Shown here: one piece after another, positions 9,189 to 18,013 of the stretch
Position numbering within the stretch: position 1 is the first letter of the stretch
Layout of the letters: each line of letters starts with the position of its first letter
Assembly (NCBI GenBank): GCA_965248775.1
Contig: OZ252150.1
Span: 682,001-746,000 of the forward strand
Origin: JBHHUI01 sp965248775
GTDB taxonomy: Bacteria; Chloroflexota; Anaerolineae; Anaerolineales; JBHHUI01
Length of the DNA: 64,000 nt
Direction of reading: 5' to 3'
Made by a program: the position numbers and the translations under genes
The notes under the pieces: generated by a model
What the model saw: the letters and a program-made list of their open reading frames with translations, nothing else
What the model was told of the DNA's origin: nothing
The model's database searches: none

Positions 9189-10442
9189 ATGAAAAGTATT
9201 TTTGGAAAACAGGTCTGGCTTGGGCTGATTGTTGTTCTCGCACTGGTCCTGACCGCCTGTGGTGGTGGCGCGACCGAAGCGCCAGCAGAAGAGCCTGCAC
9301 CTGATACCGACGGGGAAGAAGTAGCCGAGCCGGAAGAGCCTGCTGAAGCGTTTATCTTCGGTCTGATCCTGGTCGGCCCGTCGGTTGATCGCGGCTGGAG
9401 TCAGGCGCACTTCGAAGGTGGACAATACATAGTTGACAACCTGCCGGGTTCGGAGATGATCCTCTTCGACCTGCTCAACCCTGCCGACAAACCCGAAGCG
9501 ACGGTAGAAGGCGTTGTGGACGAAATGGTGGCACAGGGCGCTCGTCTGATCATCACAACCTCGGATGAATTTGAAGAGGACACCGTTGGCGTCGCGAATA
9601 AATACCCCGATGTCGTGTTCATCAATTCATCCGGCGATGATGCCCTCACCGGTGAAGCCCCGTCCAATCTGGGGAACATCATGGGGCAGATGGTCAACAT
9701 GAAATATATTGCAGGCTGTTCCGCTGCGATGGCGACTGAATCAGGCAAGATCGGTTACCTCGGACCGCTAATCAACTTTGAGACTCGACGCGAGGTTTCT
9801 GCGGCTTATCTGGGTGCACGCTATTGCTATGAGAACTTCCGTGGTCTGGACCCGGCCGATCTTGACTTCACCGTGACTTGGATCGGTTTCTGGTTCAACA
9901 TCCCCGGCGTTACACTCGATCCGACCGAAGTTGTTACCAGCTTCCTGGACAGTGGTGCCGATGTTGTGCTTAGCGGGATCGACACGAGTGAGGCCATTGA
10001 CGTAGTCGGGCAGCAAGCCACACGTGGTGACGCAGTGTTTGCTTCTCCTTATGGCCATGTCGACGGATGTGATAACTCTCCGGATGTCTGTCTGGGTTCG
10101 GCATTCTTCAATTGGGGCCCGGCATATCTAGACACCGCCGAAGCTGTACAGGCTGGCTCCTGGACGCAGTCCTGGGACTGGAATCTGCCACATTGGGAAA
10201 ATCTGCTGGATACCACCCAGACGGCTGTTGGTTGGAACAGTGGTCCGGCTGTGAGTTCTGATATGCAGGCGAACCTTGATACCTTTATTGCCGGTGTTTC
10301 ATCCGGCGATATCGATCTGTGGGCCGGTCCGCTCAATCTGCAGGACGGGTCTGAATATGTCGCCGCCGGCGCGTCCGCCGAAGGCGAGCAAATCTGGTAC
10401 CTGCCACAACTGTTGGAAGGCATGCAAGGTCCCAGCGAATAA
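9189..10442 (+). CDS. BMP-family substrate-binding lipoprotein
   Basis: This 417-aa exported lipoprotein has a signal peptide (MKSIFGKQVWLGLIVVLAL) ending in lipobox LTAC, with Cys about residue 21. An acidic Ala/Glu/Pro-rich linker (about 25-55) follows, then a periplasmic-binding-protein core of the BMP/PnrA type. Core segments include GPSVDRGWSQAHFEGG and NSSGDD. A very strong RBS (AAGGAGGAG) precedes the ATG, as expected for a binding protein made in excess over the membrane subunits. The ligand is probably a purine nucleoside or base, inferred from family and neighbours. A strong terminator follows. Confidence 0.9.
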   Translation: MKSIFGKQVWLGLIVVLALVLTACGGGATEAPAEEPAPDTDGEEVAEPEEPAEAFIFGLILVGPSVDRGWSQAHFEGGQYIVDNLPGSEMILFDLLNPADKPEATVEGVVDEMVAQGARLIITTSDEFEEDTVGVANKYPDVVFINSSGDDALTGEAPSNLGNIMGQMVNMKYIAGCSAAMATESGKIGYLGPLINFETRREVSAAYLGARYCYENFRGLDPADLDFTVTWIGFWFNIPGVTLDPTEVVTSFLDSGADVVLSGIDTSEAIDVVGQQATRGDAVFASPYGHVDGCDNSPDVCLGSAFFNWGPAYLDTAEAVQAGSWTQSWDWNLPHWENLLDTTQTAVGWNSGPAVSSDMQANLDTFIAGVSSGDIDLWAGPLNLQDGSEYVAAGASAEGEQIWYLPQLLEGMQGPSE

Positions 10443-10465
10443 TTTGAACGAAGAGTGAGGTCGTC

Positions 10466-10505
10466 AAGGCAGCCTGTTCAAATCAGCAGGCTGCCTTATT
10501 TTTTT
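10466..10505 (+). terminator. Rho-independent terminator after the importer genes
   Basis: An 11-bp perfect stem (10466-10476 with 10487-10497; AAGGCAGCCTG and its complement) with a 10-nt loop is followed directly by ATTTTTTT. It lies 24 bp after the lipoprotein stop codon and closes the importer operon. Confidence 0.9.
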
Positions 10506-10511
10506 ATCGAA

Positions 10512-10826
10512 ATGAGTGCAGGTATCTTGAAGATCCTAAAAGTCTTCCTCTGGCTGCTGCTTGTTGGAATGGCGCTTTTCCTTGTCGCGATCATCTATAT
10601 TGCAGTGGTCGACGAACCCGGTATCGGATACACGCTCCTGCGTGCCTCCTTCGCCTACGCCGGTTTGCTGGCGTTTGGCTTATTTGTAACGCTCCTCTGG
10701 AAGTTCACGGGCGCCATAGATACGTGGCGCGAGCGGACCTCGCCGCAGGAATTCCATGATGACGTGAATGGGAAGGTTCGTGATTGGCGCACGTATGTTA
10801 AAATGATTTTGCGTCGCTTCATGTAG
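10512..10826 (+). CDS. Small two-TM membrane protein, unknown function
   Basis: A 104-aa reading frame starts at ATG 10512, only 7 bp after the terminator T-tract, with no good RBS. Two hydrophobic helices are visible (about residues 8-33 and 45-67), followed by a basic, soluble C-terminal tail of about 35 residues. I recognise no family. The longer frame start at 10455 would read through the terminator hairpin and is rejected. It may be translated from a transcript that escapes the terminator or from a promoter inside it. Moderate doubt remains whether it is a gene. Confidence 0.5.
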   Translation: MSAGILKILKVFLWLLLVGMALFLVAIIYIAVVDEPGIGYTLLRASFAYAGLLAFGLFVTLLWKFTGAIDTWRERTSPQEFHDDVNGKVRDWRTYVKMILRRFM

Positions 10827-10961
10827 CGGCAGCGCACCCCCGGACGGTTGGTCGGCGCACAGGAATGCGCGCGTCGGCGTTGGGTCTCCCCACCCACCGA
10901 AAAGCACCATCCGATCCGTCTCCAAGCACGAATTGGGATTTCTATCAGGAGGCAGATCAAC

Positions 10962-13673
10962 ATGGCTGATCCACAGAACTACACATTTGTCGTTAATGGC
11001 GAGGAAATCCAGGTCGAGGCTGCTCCAAAGAAGTGGCTCATGGATGTTATCCGTGACGATCTACACCTGACCGGCACGAAGGACGGCTGTGCCACCGGCC
11101 ATTGTGGCAGCTGTATGGTTATTGTGGACGGTGAGCCGGTACGTTCCTGCATCGTGCCAATGAAACGTGTGCCTGCGGGTGCGCAAGTTGAAACGATTGA
11201 AGGTCTCGCAAACGGAAGCCTGCATCCTGTTCAGCAGGCCTATATCGATCAAGGTGCTACCCAGTGCGGCTTTTGCACGCCGGGATTTATCATGGCGACA
11301 AAAGCGTTGCTCGATAAGAATCCCAACCCCTCCCTCGAAGAAATCTACGACGGTCATCGCTGGAACATCTGTCGCTGCACAGGCCACAATACCATCATCC
11401 GCGCCGTGCAACAGTCTGCCGGTCAGGCCGTGCCGGAATTGCCGGGGGTCAAGCTACCCCTGCGTGCGATCAGCCGGCCCTTGCCACGCCCGGATGCGGT
11501 GGACAAGGTCAATGGCAAAGGCATCTACGCCGACGATCTTTATGTGGAGGGCATGCTCTACGCCCGCACGCTGCGCAGCAAATACCCACATGCGAAGCTG
11601 CTGGGCGTGGATGTGAGCAAGGCCCGGGAGCTTGCGGGAGTAGTTGCCGTCCTCACAGCAGAGGATGTGCCCGGGCGGAAAGATTTTGGTGTGCACGAGG
11701 TGGATTGGCCCGTGCTTTGCTACGACAAAGTCCGCTATGTAGGCGATGCTCTGGCATTGGTGGCAGCGGAGAGTGAGGCCATTGCAGCAGAAGCATTGCA
11801 GCTCATCGAAGTCGAGTATGAACCGTTGCCCGTTGTAAGCGGGCCGCTGCAAGCTGCCGATGACGGCGCGCCCGCTGTGCATCATGCGGGCAATGAGTTT
11901 GCCCATTTTCATGTTGAGAAGGGCGACCTGGCCGCAGCTTTTGCAGAGTCCGATGTGATTGTAGAACATGAATATCGCACACAGACGGTTGAACACGGCT
12001 TCATCGAGCCGGAAGCTGGTCTGGCGATTTCCGGTGCGGATGGCCGCATCACAGTTTACTGTGGCGGGCAGATTCCCTACAACGACCGTCGCCAGATCGC
12101 TGCCTCGCTGGCCATCCCGGAAGACCGCATCCGCGTGATCAACTGTCTCATCGGCGGTGCGTTCGGTGGCAAAGAAGATGTGTCGGTACAAATACATATT
12201 GCCCTGCTTGCCCTAAAGACAAACCGACCGGTGAAGATGGTGTTCAGCCGCAAAGAGTCGATGTTGGTGCATCCCAAGCGACATGCTACGGTCATTCGGA
12301 TGAAGACAGGCGCAAAAGCGAATGGCGAATTGGTCGCGCACGAAGCGCTCATTTACGGTGATGCGGGTGCCTATGCCAGCCTGAGCAACCATGTCATGTT
12401 GCGCGCAACGACCCATGCGGCCGGCCCGTATGCAATACCGCATGTCGTGGTCGATTGCCATGCCATGTATACGAACAACGTGCCCGCTGGCGCTTTTCGG
12501 GGGTTCGGTGTAACCCAGAGCGCCTTCGCAATGGAAAGTCAGATGGACGTGCTCGCCGAGGAGCTCGGTATGTCGCCATTAGAATTGCGGCGCAAGAACA
12601 TTCTGGAATACGGCAAAGAAACCCTCGCCGGGCAGCTGATGACTGAGAGCTGCGGATTATCGCAGACACTCGAACTGGTGGCGGCCGAAATGGAGAAACA
12701 CGACTTTATAGCGGTAGAGGGCAACAAGCGCCGCGCCTGGGGCATCGGCTGTGCCTACAAGAACACCGGCTATGGCAGCGGAGCCTATGATGCCGCCGGG
12801 GCTGAAGTGGAATTGTATGCCGATGGTTCGGCGGCTGTCCGGGCTGGCGCACCTGAACTCGGCCAAGGTTTGGTAGGCGTTCTCGCCCAGGTCGTTACGG
12901 AAGAGTTAGGTGTGCCTTACGAAGACGTGCGTGTACTCGTCTCAGATACCGATCTGACCCCAGATGGTGATGCAACAACCGCCTCTCGTCAGACGTATGT
13001 AACCGGAAACGCCGCCCGGCACGCAAGCATCGAAGTTCGTAACCTGCTCAGCCAGACTGCGGCGGAGATGCTCGACGTTGCGCCCGATTCGCTTGCCTTC
13101 GAAGATGGCAAGGTGCGTAGCAATGGCTACAGCATCGAATTGGCGGAGGTAGTCGAAGCAGCCCGCCGAGAGGGCCGTACGCCGAAGATTACTTATCAAT
13201 ACGTTGCACCAGATACCGAACAATACCAACACTTCGCGTTCGGATTTGGCACCCAGGCCGCGCTCGTCGAAGTTGATATCAAATCGGGCGAAACTAAAAT
13301 TCTCAAAGTCATAGCAGCCAATGACGTCGGGCGTGTCATGAACCCGTTGGCGTTGCAAGGACAGGTTGAAGGCAGTATTTCAATGGGCTACGGAATGGCA
13401 ATTCAGGAAAACTTCATCATGAAGGAAGGCCTTGTCAAATCTGATTCGCTTTTCAAGATCAAACTGCCAACTATCGATCAGACTCCCGAGGTGATCAGTT
13501 TCTTTGTGGAGGAAGAGACGAAGGACGGGCCCTATGGTGCTAAGGGTGTCGGTGAACTCGCATCCATCCCAACTACACCCGCAGTCATAAATGCGATCTA
13601 CCATGCCACCGGCGTGCGTTGCTTCAGCTTGCCGGCCGATAAGAAGTGGCTCAAAGGACAACTGGCGAAGTAG
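10962..13673 (+). CDS. xdhD: XdhD-like fused Fe-S/molybdopterin hydroxylase
   Basis: This 903-aa xanthine-dehydrogenase-family enzyme fuses the [2Fe-2S] subunit to the molybdopterin subunit. The ferredoxin-like cluster ligands are Cys43, 48, 51 and 63; the helical cluster ligands are Cys102, 105, 137 and 139 (QCGFCTPG and CRCTGH). The Mo domain follows from about residue 170 and ends with KGVGELASIP, carrying the catalytic Glu. No FAD domain is present. This layout matches E. coli XdhD (about 950 aa), part of the yge/yqe/xdh purine region. Likely role: hydroxylation of hypoxanthine/xanthine or a related heterocycle. ATG 10962 is preceded by AGGAGG; the in-frame extension back to 10848 has no comparable RBS. 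No selD/yqeB/yqeC is nearby. Confidence 0.9.
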   Translation: MADPQNYTFVVNGEEIQVEAAPKKWLMDVIRDDLHLTGTKDGCATGHCGSCMVIVDGEPVRSCIVPMKRVPAGAQVETIEGLANGSLHPVQQAYIDQGATQCGFCTPGFIMATKALLDKNPNPSLEEIYDGHRWNICRCTGHNTIIRAVQQSAGQAVPELPGVKLPLRAISRPLPRPDAVDKVNGKGIYADDLYVEGMLYARTLRSKYPHAKLLGVDVSKARELAGVVAVLTAEDVPGRKDFGVHEVDWPVLCYDKVRYVGDALALVAAESEAIAAEALQLIEVEYEPLPVVSGPLQAADDGAPAVHHAGNEFAHFHVEKGDLAAAFAESDVIVEHEYRTQTVEHGFIEPEAGLAISGADGRITVYCGGQIPYNDRRQIAASLAIPEDRIRVINCLIGGAFGGKEDVSVQIHIALLALKTNRPVKMVFSRKESMLVHPKRHATVIRMKTGAKANGELVAHEALIYGDAGAYASLSNHVMLRATTHAAGPYAIPHVVVDCHAMYTNNVPAGAFRGFGVTQSAFAMESQMDVLAEELGMSPLELRRKNILEYGKETLAGQLMTESCGLSQTLELVAAEMEKHDFIAVEGNKRRAWGIGCAYKNTGYGSGAYDAAGAEVELYADGSAAVRAGAPELGQGLVGVLAQVVTEELGVPYEDVRVLVSDTDLTPDGDATTASRQTYVTGNAARHASIEVRNLLSQTAAEMLDVAPDSLAFEDGKVRSNGYSIELAEVVEAARREGRTPKITYQYVAPDTEQYQHFAFGFGTQAALVEVDIKSGETKILKVIAANDVGRVMNPLALQGQVEGSISMGYGMAIQENFIMKEGLVKSDSLFKIKLPTIDQTPEVISFFVEEETKDGPYGAKGVGELASIPTTPAVINAIYHATGVRCFSLPADKKWLKGQLAK

Positions 13674-13789
13674 AAACTCAGATAAGAGCAACTTATATGT
13701 CTTTCCCGCATACGGTAAGTCTCTAATGAATCAGCGGGAAGTCAGCGGAATAAATATGTTCTGGACGCCCGCTCAGTACAGTCTCCTGG

Positions 13790-13905
13790 ACAGCCCAGTC
13801 CCGCACAGTGCCGACTGAACTGCGTCGGTATCTGCCCCAGTCTCGCACAGTCGCGGGCGCGACCGCACCCGGTCGACTGGACGAGGCGGACGGGGTGCGA
13901 AAGCG
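13790..13905. repeat. GC-rich dispersed repeat, CAGT-type, in a gene-free gap
   Basis: The 257-bp gap between the hydroxylase and the MFS gene holds a repeat-like block. It contains CAGTCCCGCACAGTGCC, TCGGTATC, CCCAGTCTCGCACAGT and CGACTGGACGAGGCGG. The same words, in nearly the same order, occur at 55719-55790. I see no convincing gene or terminator in the gap. Confidence 0.6.
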
Positions 13906-13930
13906 GGCGTGACATTTATTTCAACCCTCC

Positions 13931-15193
13931 ATGTCTCAATACATTGACCTGATTCGAAATAGACGTCGGTTCCGGCTGCTGTGGATGGCGCAGATCGTTA
14001 GCCTGGCTGGTGACTGGTTCAACACGCTCGCATCTGTAATCCTGGTTAATAGATTTACCGATTCGGGTCTGGCAATCGGCGCAATTTTCCTGGCACGGGG
14101 GTTGCCGCCATTTATTCTTGGTCCGATCGCTGGAGTCTTCGCGGACCGCTTCAGCCGTAAATCGATATTGATCACGACCGATGTTTTGCGTGCCGTGACT
14201 GTCCTCGGCTTTCTATTCGTAGACCGGGCTGAACGTGTCTGGCTGCTGTATGTATTGACGGCTCTCCAATTTGTTATTTCCGCGTTCTTCGAACCGGCAC
14301 GCGCTGCTATCATGCCCAGTCTTCTTGAACGCGATGAATTGTTGACAGCCAATACGCTTACAAGTACGACCTGGTCGGCGATGCTCGCGCTCGGTGCGGC
14401 AGCAGGTGGCGTGATTGCGGCGCTGTATGGGCCTTATGTTGCGATCGGTGTTGATTCCCTAACCTTTTTTCTTTCGGCAATTCTCGTTTTACTTATTCAA
14501 GTCGAGCGCCGCGACGTACCAACTGAAACGCATGTGAGTGGCTGGAACGAATTCTTGGATGGTCTCCGTTATGTCCGGAGCAAGCTGGATGTAGGTCTGC
14601 TGGTTTTTGTTAAGGCTATGGTTGAGATAGGCAGTCTGGATATCACAATTGCAATATTCGCAGCGCGGGTCTTCCCGCGTGGCTCAGATGGTTCCGCTAC
14701 ACTGGGACTCATGTTTGCGGTCGCAGGAATTGGCGCATTCCTCGGACCGATACTTGCGAACGCAGTCGGCAACGGTTCCCTGAAATCTCTCTATCGGGCG
14801 ATAGGCGTGTCTTATATTGTGATACCGGTATCTTGGATTATCATGAGCACTGCACCAAACCTGCCGGTTTTTCTAATTGGAATTATGATCCTAGTCATGG
14901 CCGGTTCGGTAAATTGGACTTACAGTAACGTATTGTTACAGATTAAGGCACCTGATAAGCTGCTGGGCCGTGTCTTCTCGATCGACTTCGGCTTGTTTAC
15001 TCTCGTTTATTCGATTTCGATTTGGATAAGTGGAATTCTCTACGATAGCCCTGAATTGTCGCCGCGTCAGGTCACAATGTGGCTGGCGATTACGAGCCTC
15101 GTGCCGGTATTGATCTGGTTTGCCGCGCGCAAGTTTCGGCAGCCCGATCCCACTCCCAAAATAGAGCCGGCGCCAATTGCCGGTACACGGTAA
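13931..15193 (+). CDS. MFS transporter, 12-TM
   Basis: This 420-aa major-facilitator protein of the DHA3/enterobactin-exporter-like type has a short cytoplasmic start (YIDLIRNRRRFRLLWMAQIV), about 10-12 hydrophobic segments, and the MFS loop signature GVFADRFSRKS after TM2. This type is mostly an exporter, but substrates vary. It ends 9 bp before the PLP-enzyme gene and is probably co-transcribed with it. A role in moving a purine-degradation product or amino acid is possible but is only a neighbourhood inference. Confidence 0.85.
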   Translation: MSQYIDLIRNRRRFRLLWMAQIVSLAGDWFNTLASVILVNRFTDSGLAIGAIFLARGLPPFILGPIAGVFADRFSRKSILITTDVLRAVTVLGFLFVDRAERVWLLYVLTALQFVISAFFEPARAAIMPSLLERDELLTANTLTSTTWSAMLALGAAAGGVIAALYGPYVAIGVDSLTFFLSAILVLLIQVERRDVPTETHVSGWNEFLDGLRYVRSKLDVGLLVFVKAMVEIGSLDITIAIFAARVFPRGSDGSATLGLMFAVAGIGAFLGPILANAVGNGSLKSLYRAIGVSYIVIPVSWIIMSTAPNLPVFLIGIMILVMAGSVNWTYSNVLLQIKAPDKLLGRVFSIDFGLFTLVYSISIWISGILYDSPELSPRQVTMWLAITSLVPVLIWFAARKFRQPDPTPKIEPAPIAGTR

Positions 15194-15202
15194 CGTCGTT
15201 CG

Positions 15203-16483
15203 ATGGGAGTATTTATTGGCTACGAGTGTTCAATTTGCGGGACGTTGTTTACGCCGGATGAAGTTACCTACACCTGTCCGCACGATGGCGGCAACTTGAA
15301 TGTCCGTCTCGACTACAATACGATCGGTACCGACTTATCGCCGGAGAAAATCTCTCAAAGTAAAGATTGTTCGATCTGGCGCTACGCACCGCTCTTGCCG
15401 GTGGGTGTGCCTGCTGAGAATACGGGAGCGCTGCGCAGTTTGGGCGGAACGCCACTTTTCCATAGTCCTCGGCTGGGCGCGCGGCTTGGATTAAATAATT
15501 TATATGTGAAGGATGATGGACAGCTCCCAACTGCCTCCCTCAAGGATCGTGCCAGTGCGGTTGTCGTGCAACGTGCAATTGAGCAGGACATCGAAAAGAT
15601 CATCACTGCTTCGACGGGCAATGCTGGAGTAGCGCTCGCCGGGATGGCAGCGGCTGCCGGCATGGAGGCGGTTATCCTGGTTCCCGAGTCTGCCCCCCCG
15701 GCGAAAATCGCACAATTACTCATCTTCGGTGCGCAACTATTCTTGGTTCAGGGCAACTATAACGATGCCTTCGAATTGACACTGCAGGCCTCGCGGGAAT
15801 TTGGCTGGTACTGCCGCAATACAGGCTATAACCCGTTCACCGCTGAGGGCAAGAAAACAGCCGCTTTCGAGATTGCGGAGCAATTCTCCAGTCTTCAGCT
15901 TTCAGTATCCAGTGAACAGTGGACAGTACCGGATCGTATTTTCGTCTCCGTCGGTGATGGGAATATTATTTCGGGGGTCCATAAAGGCTTTAAGGATTTG
16001 CACGCGCTCGGCTGGATCGATCGCGTGCCGAGACTGATGGGTGTGCAAGCGGAAGGCTCGGCTGCAATTGCGAATGCCTTCTTCGTTAGAAATGAAGATA
16101 TTCAGCCCGTTAGTGCTGAAACAGTCGCCGATAGTATTTCAGCCGATGTCCCGAGTGATGGGCTGCGCGCACTGCGGGCCGCGACCCAAACGGGCGGCGA
16201 GTATCTCACGGTCTCGGATGACGAAATTTTACAGGCCATGCTTCCGCTGGCACGGGATGCGGCTGTGTTTGCGGAACCGGCAGCGGCAGCGGCCTACGCG
16301 GGACTGGATAAATTTGCCAAAGCGGGCCTGACCGATCCTGACGAGTATGTGGTCGTATTGGTGACCGGGAATGGGTTAAAGGACGTAAATGCAGCACTGC
16401 AGGTAACAGGAACTGCCCCGCGCATTCCACCGGACGCGGCAGCACTAAAAGCTGCACTTGAAAATAGTTTTAATCAGAGCTAA
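15203..16483 (+). CDS. Threonine-synthase-like PLP enzyme (fold type II)
   Basis: This 426-aa enzyme starts with a small zinc ribbon (CSIC...CPHDGG, residues 9-30), as in threonine-synthase-like proteins. The PLP core has the Schiff-base Lys114 in TASLKDRAS, the phosphate/substrate loop TASTGNAG, and the glycine-rich VGDGN. A hydrophilic insert (about residues 230-243, SSLQLSVSSEQWTV) corresponds to a short DNA repeat inserted in frame. Besides threonine synthase, such proteins can be ammonia-lyases on diamino or hydroxy amino acids. Next to ygeW/ygeY the analogue would be YgeX (diaminopropionate ammonia-lyase), but this is inference. The stop codon lies inside the target duplication of the following IS4-like element. 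Confidence 0.8.
   Translation: MGVFIGYECSICGTLFTPDEVTYTCPHDGGNLNVRLDYNTIGTDLSPEKISQSKDCSIWRYAPLLPVGVPAENTGALRSLGGTPLFHSPRLGARLGLNNLYVKDDGQLPTASLKDRASAVVVQRAIEQDIEKIITASTGNAGVALAGMAAAAGMEAVILVPESAPPAKIAQLLIFGAQLFLVQGNYNDAFELTLQASREFGWYCRNTGYNPFTAEGKKTAAFEIAEQFSSLQLSVSSEQWTVPDRIFVSVGDGNIISGVHKGFKDLHALGWIDRVPRLMGVQAEGSAAIANAFFVRNEDIQPVSAETVADSISADVPSDGLRALRAATQTGGEYLTVSDDEILQAMLPLARDAAVFAEPAAAAAYAGLDKFAKAGLTDPDEYVVVLVTGNGLKDVNAALQVTGTAPRIPPDAAALKAALENSFNQS
15890..15932 (+). repeat. Short CAGT-rich repeat inserted in frame in a PLP-enzyme gene
   Basis: The stretch contains CAGT four times (CAGTCTTCAG, TTTCAGTATC, CCAGTGAACAGT, GGACAGT). It encodes a Ser/Gln-rich peptide at a surface-loop position where relatives have only a few residues. 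The reading frame is kept. Its composition resembles short dispersed palindromic repeats and not the surrounding codons. Confidence 0.5.
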
Positions 16484-16486
16484 TTC

Positions 16487-17969
16487 CAATACCTTTCAAA
16501 TAAGCAAACAGGTGGCACCCGAGGCATACTTGTGAGATATACAAATTCGCAAGATGCCAGGGGGCCACCTGATGGGATACAGATTACGCGAGGTTGACAT
16601 CGAGAGCAAGTTTTGCCGGGAACTGACATTTACAAGCCTGAGCCGGGTTATTCCGCCAGATGTGGTCGAAGCAGCGTTGGAGGCAGAAGGCTTGAAAACG
16701 CAACGCGAGCGCAAATTGAATCTGGTCGTGACAGTGTTTTTAATCATCACAATGAACATCTACACGCAATCTTCTCTGGGGCGGGTAATGCGTAAGATCG
16801 CCCAGGGGTTGCGGTACATCTGGAACAATCCGGAATACGCGGTACCGAAAGACAGTGCGATTACCTATCGGCGCTATCAACTGGGTGCTCGACCGGTCGT
16901 GCGTTTGTTTCGGCATGTATGTCGACCGATAGCTACGACGGAGACAGCCGGCGCGTTCCTCTTTGGATTGCGCCTGATGGCCATCGATGGCACGGTTGAA
17001 GATGTGGCTGACACGCCGGAGAATGCGGCGGCTTTTGGACGGCACCACAGCCCGCGCGGCCAGAGCGCTTTTCCGCAGGTGCAAGGGGTGTATCTGGTCG
17101 AGTGCGGCACGCATACGATTGTCGATGCGGGCTTCTGGCCTTGCCACACCAGCGAGCGCATGGGTGGTTTTCGCCTGTTGCGCTCGGTCGAGATGGGCAT
17201 GTTGGTGATGTGGGACCGTGGGTTTCATGATTATGACATGCTGCGCATGGTTTTGGAGCGCGGGGGACACATTTTGAGCCGATTTCCAGCCCATGTCAAG
17301 CCTAAAAACCGCTGTCCATTGCCAGATGGCTCCTACACCGCCTACCTGACCCCCTCCGACTACCAGCGCCGCAAGCGGGGCGAGCGCCTCCTGGTGCGCA
17401 TCGTCGAATACACCATAAGTGACCCGGCACTCCCCGGTTACGGTGAAGTGCACCGCTTGGTTACCACCTTGCTGAACCCCGAAGCCTTCCCAGCCCTGGA
17501 ACTCGCGCGAGCTTATCACGAACGCTGGGAAATCGAATTGGTCATCGATGAAGTCGACACCCATCAACGTCTGGCCGGACGCCCGCTGCGCAGTCTCAAG
17601 CCGGTCGGGGTCATTCAGGAACTGTATGGCCTGCTCATCGCACACTTCATCATCCGCTTCCTGATGCATGCGGCTGCCCAACGCACCGGTCTCGATCCCG
17701 ACCAACTCAGCTTTGTGCATGCACTCGAACTCGTGCGCGACACGCTCGCCGAGTTTCAAAAGACGGCCGTTGACCAACTCGGCCAACTCTATGACCGCTT
17801 GTTGCATGACATCGCTGACGTTCGTCTGCCTCTCCGCCGTGCCCGTTCAAACCCGCGTGTAGTCAAACGCAAGATGTCAAAGTTCCGCCTGAAACGGCCG
17901 GAGCATTATCACTGGCCCCAACCCCGACAACCTTTCCGGCAAGCTTTGGCCCTTATTTGAAAGGTATTG
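16487..17969 (+). mobile_element. IS4-like insertion sequence, copy 1 (1483 bp)
   Basis: The ends are perfect 18-bp inverted repeats: CAATACCTTTCAAATAAG at 16487 and its complement ending at 17969. A 10-bp target duplication (GAGCTAATTC) lies at 16477-16486 and 17970-17979, typical of IS4-type elements. The left duplication contains the TAA stop of the upstream PLP gene, so that gene is kept intact. The element separates two adjacent PLP-enzyme genes. A second, interrupted copy lies at 60129-62438. Confidence 0.95.
16554..17960 (+). CDS. IS4-like transposase
   Basis: This 468-aa DDE transposase has an N-terminal IS4-type helical domain (about 20-130) and a catalytic core. Core segments are AIDGTVEDVADT (first Asp), MLVMWDRGFHD (second Asp) and YHERWEIELVIDEVDTH (third acidic residue in a Y-x2-R...E motif). 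ATG 16554 or 16572 could be the start; the second is preceded by GGGGGCC and gives MGYRLREVD. The reading frame is intact over nearly the whole element, so this copy may be active. The other copy is split by an IS1-like element. Confidence 0.92.
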   Translation: MPGGHLMGYRLREVDIESKFCRELTFTSLSRVIPPDVVEAALEAEGLKTQRERKLNLVVTVFLIITMNIYTQSSLGRVMRKIAQGLRYIWNNPEYAVPKDSAITYRRYQLGARPVVRLFRHVCRPIATTETAGAFLFGLRLMAIDGTVEDVADTPENAAAFGRHHSPRGQSAFPQVQGVYLVECGTHTIVDAGFWPCHTSERMGGFRLLRSVEMGMLVMWDRGFHDYDMLRMVLERGGHILSRFPAHVKPKNRCPLPDGSYTAYLTPSDYQRRKRGERLLVRIVEYTISDPALPGYGEVHRLVTTLLNPEAFPALELARAYHERWEIELVIDEVDTHQRLAGRPLRSLKPVGVIQELYGLLIAHFIIRFLMHAAAQRTGLDPDQLSFVHALELVRDTLAEFQKTAVDQLGQLYDRLLHDIADVRLPLRRARSNPRVVKRKMSKFRLKRPEHYHWPQPRQPFRQALALI

Positions 17970-18013
17970 GAGCTAATTCTGATTAAATATTTGGACCAGG
18001 AGAAATAGAATCG

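Noticed and set aside
10455..10511. N-terminal extension of the small membrane protein back to 10455
   Set aside because: It would translate through the strong terminator hairpin at 10466-10505; ATG 10512 is a simpler start.
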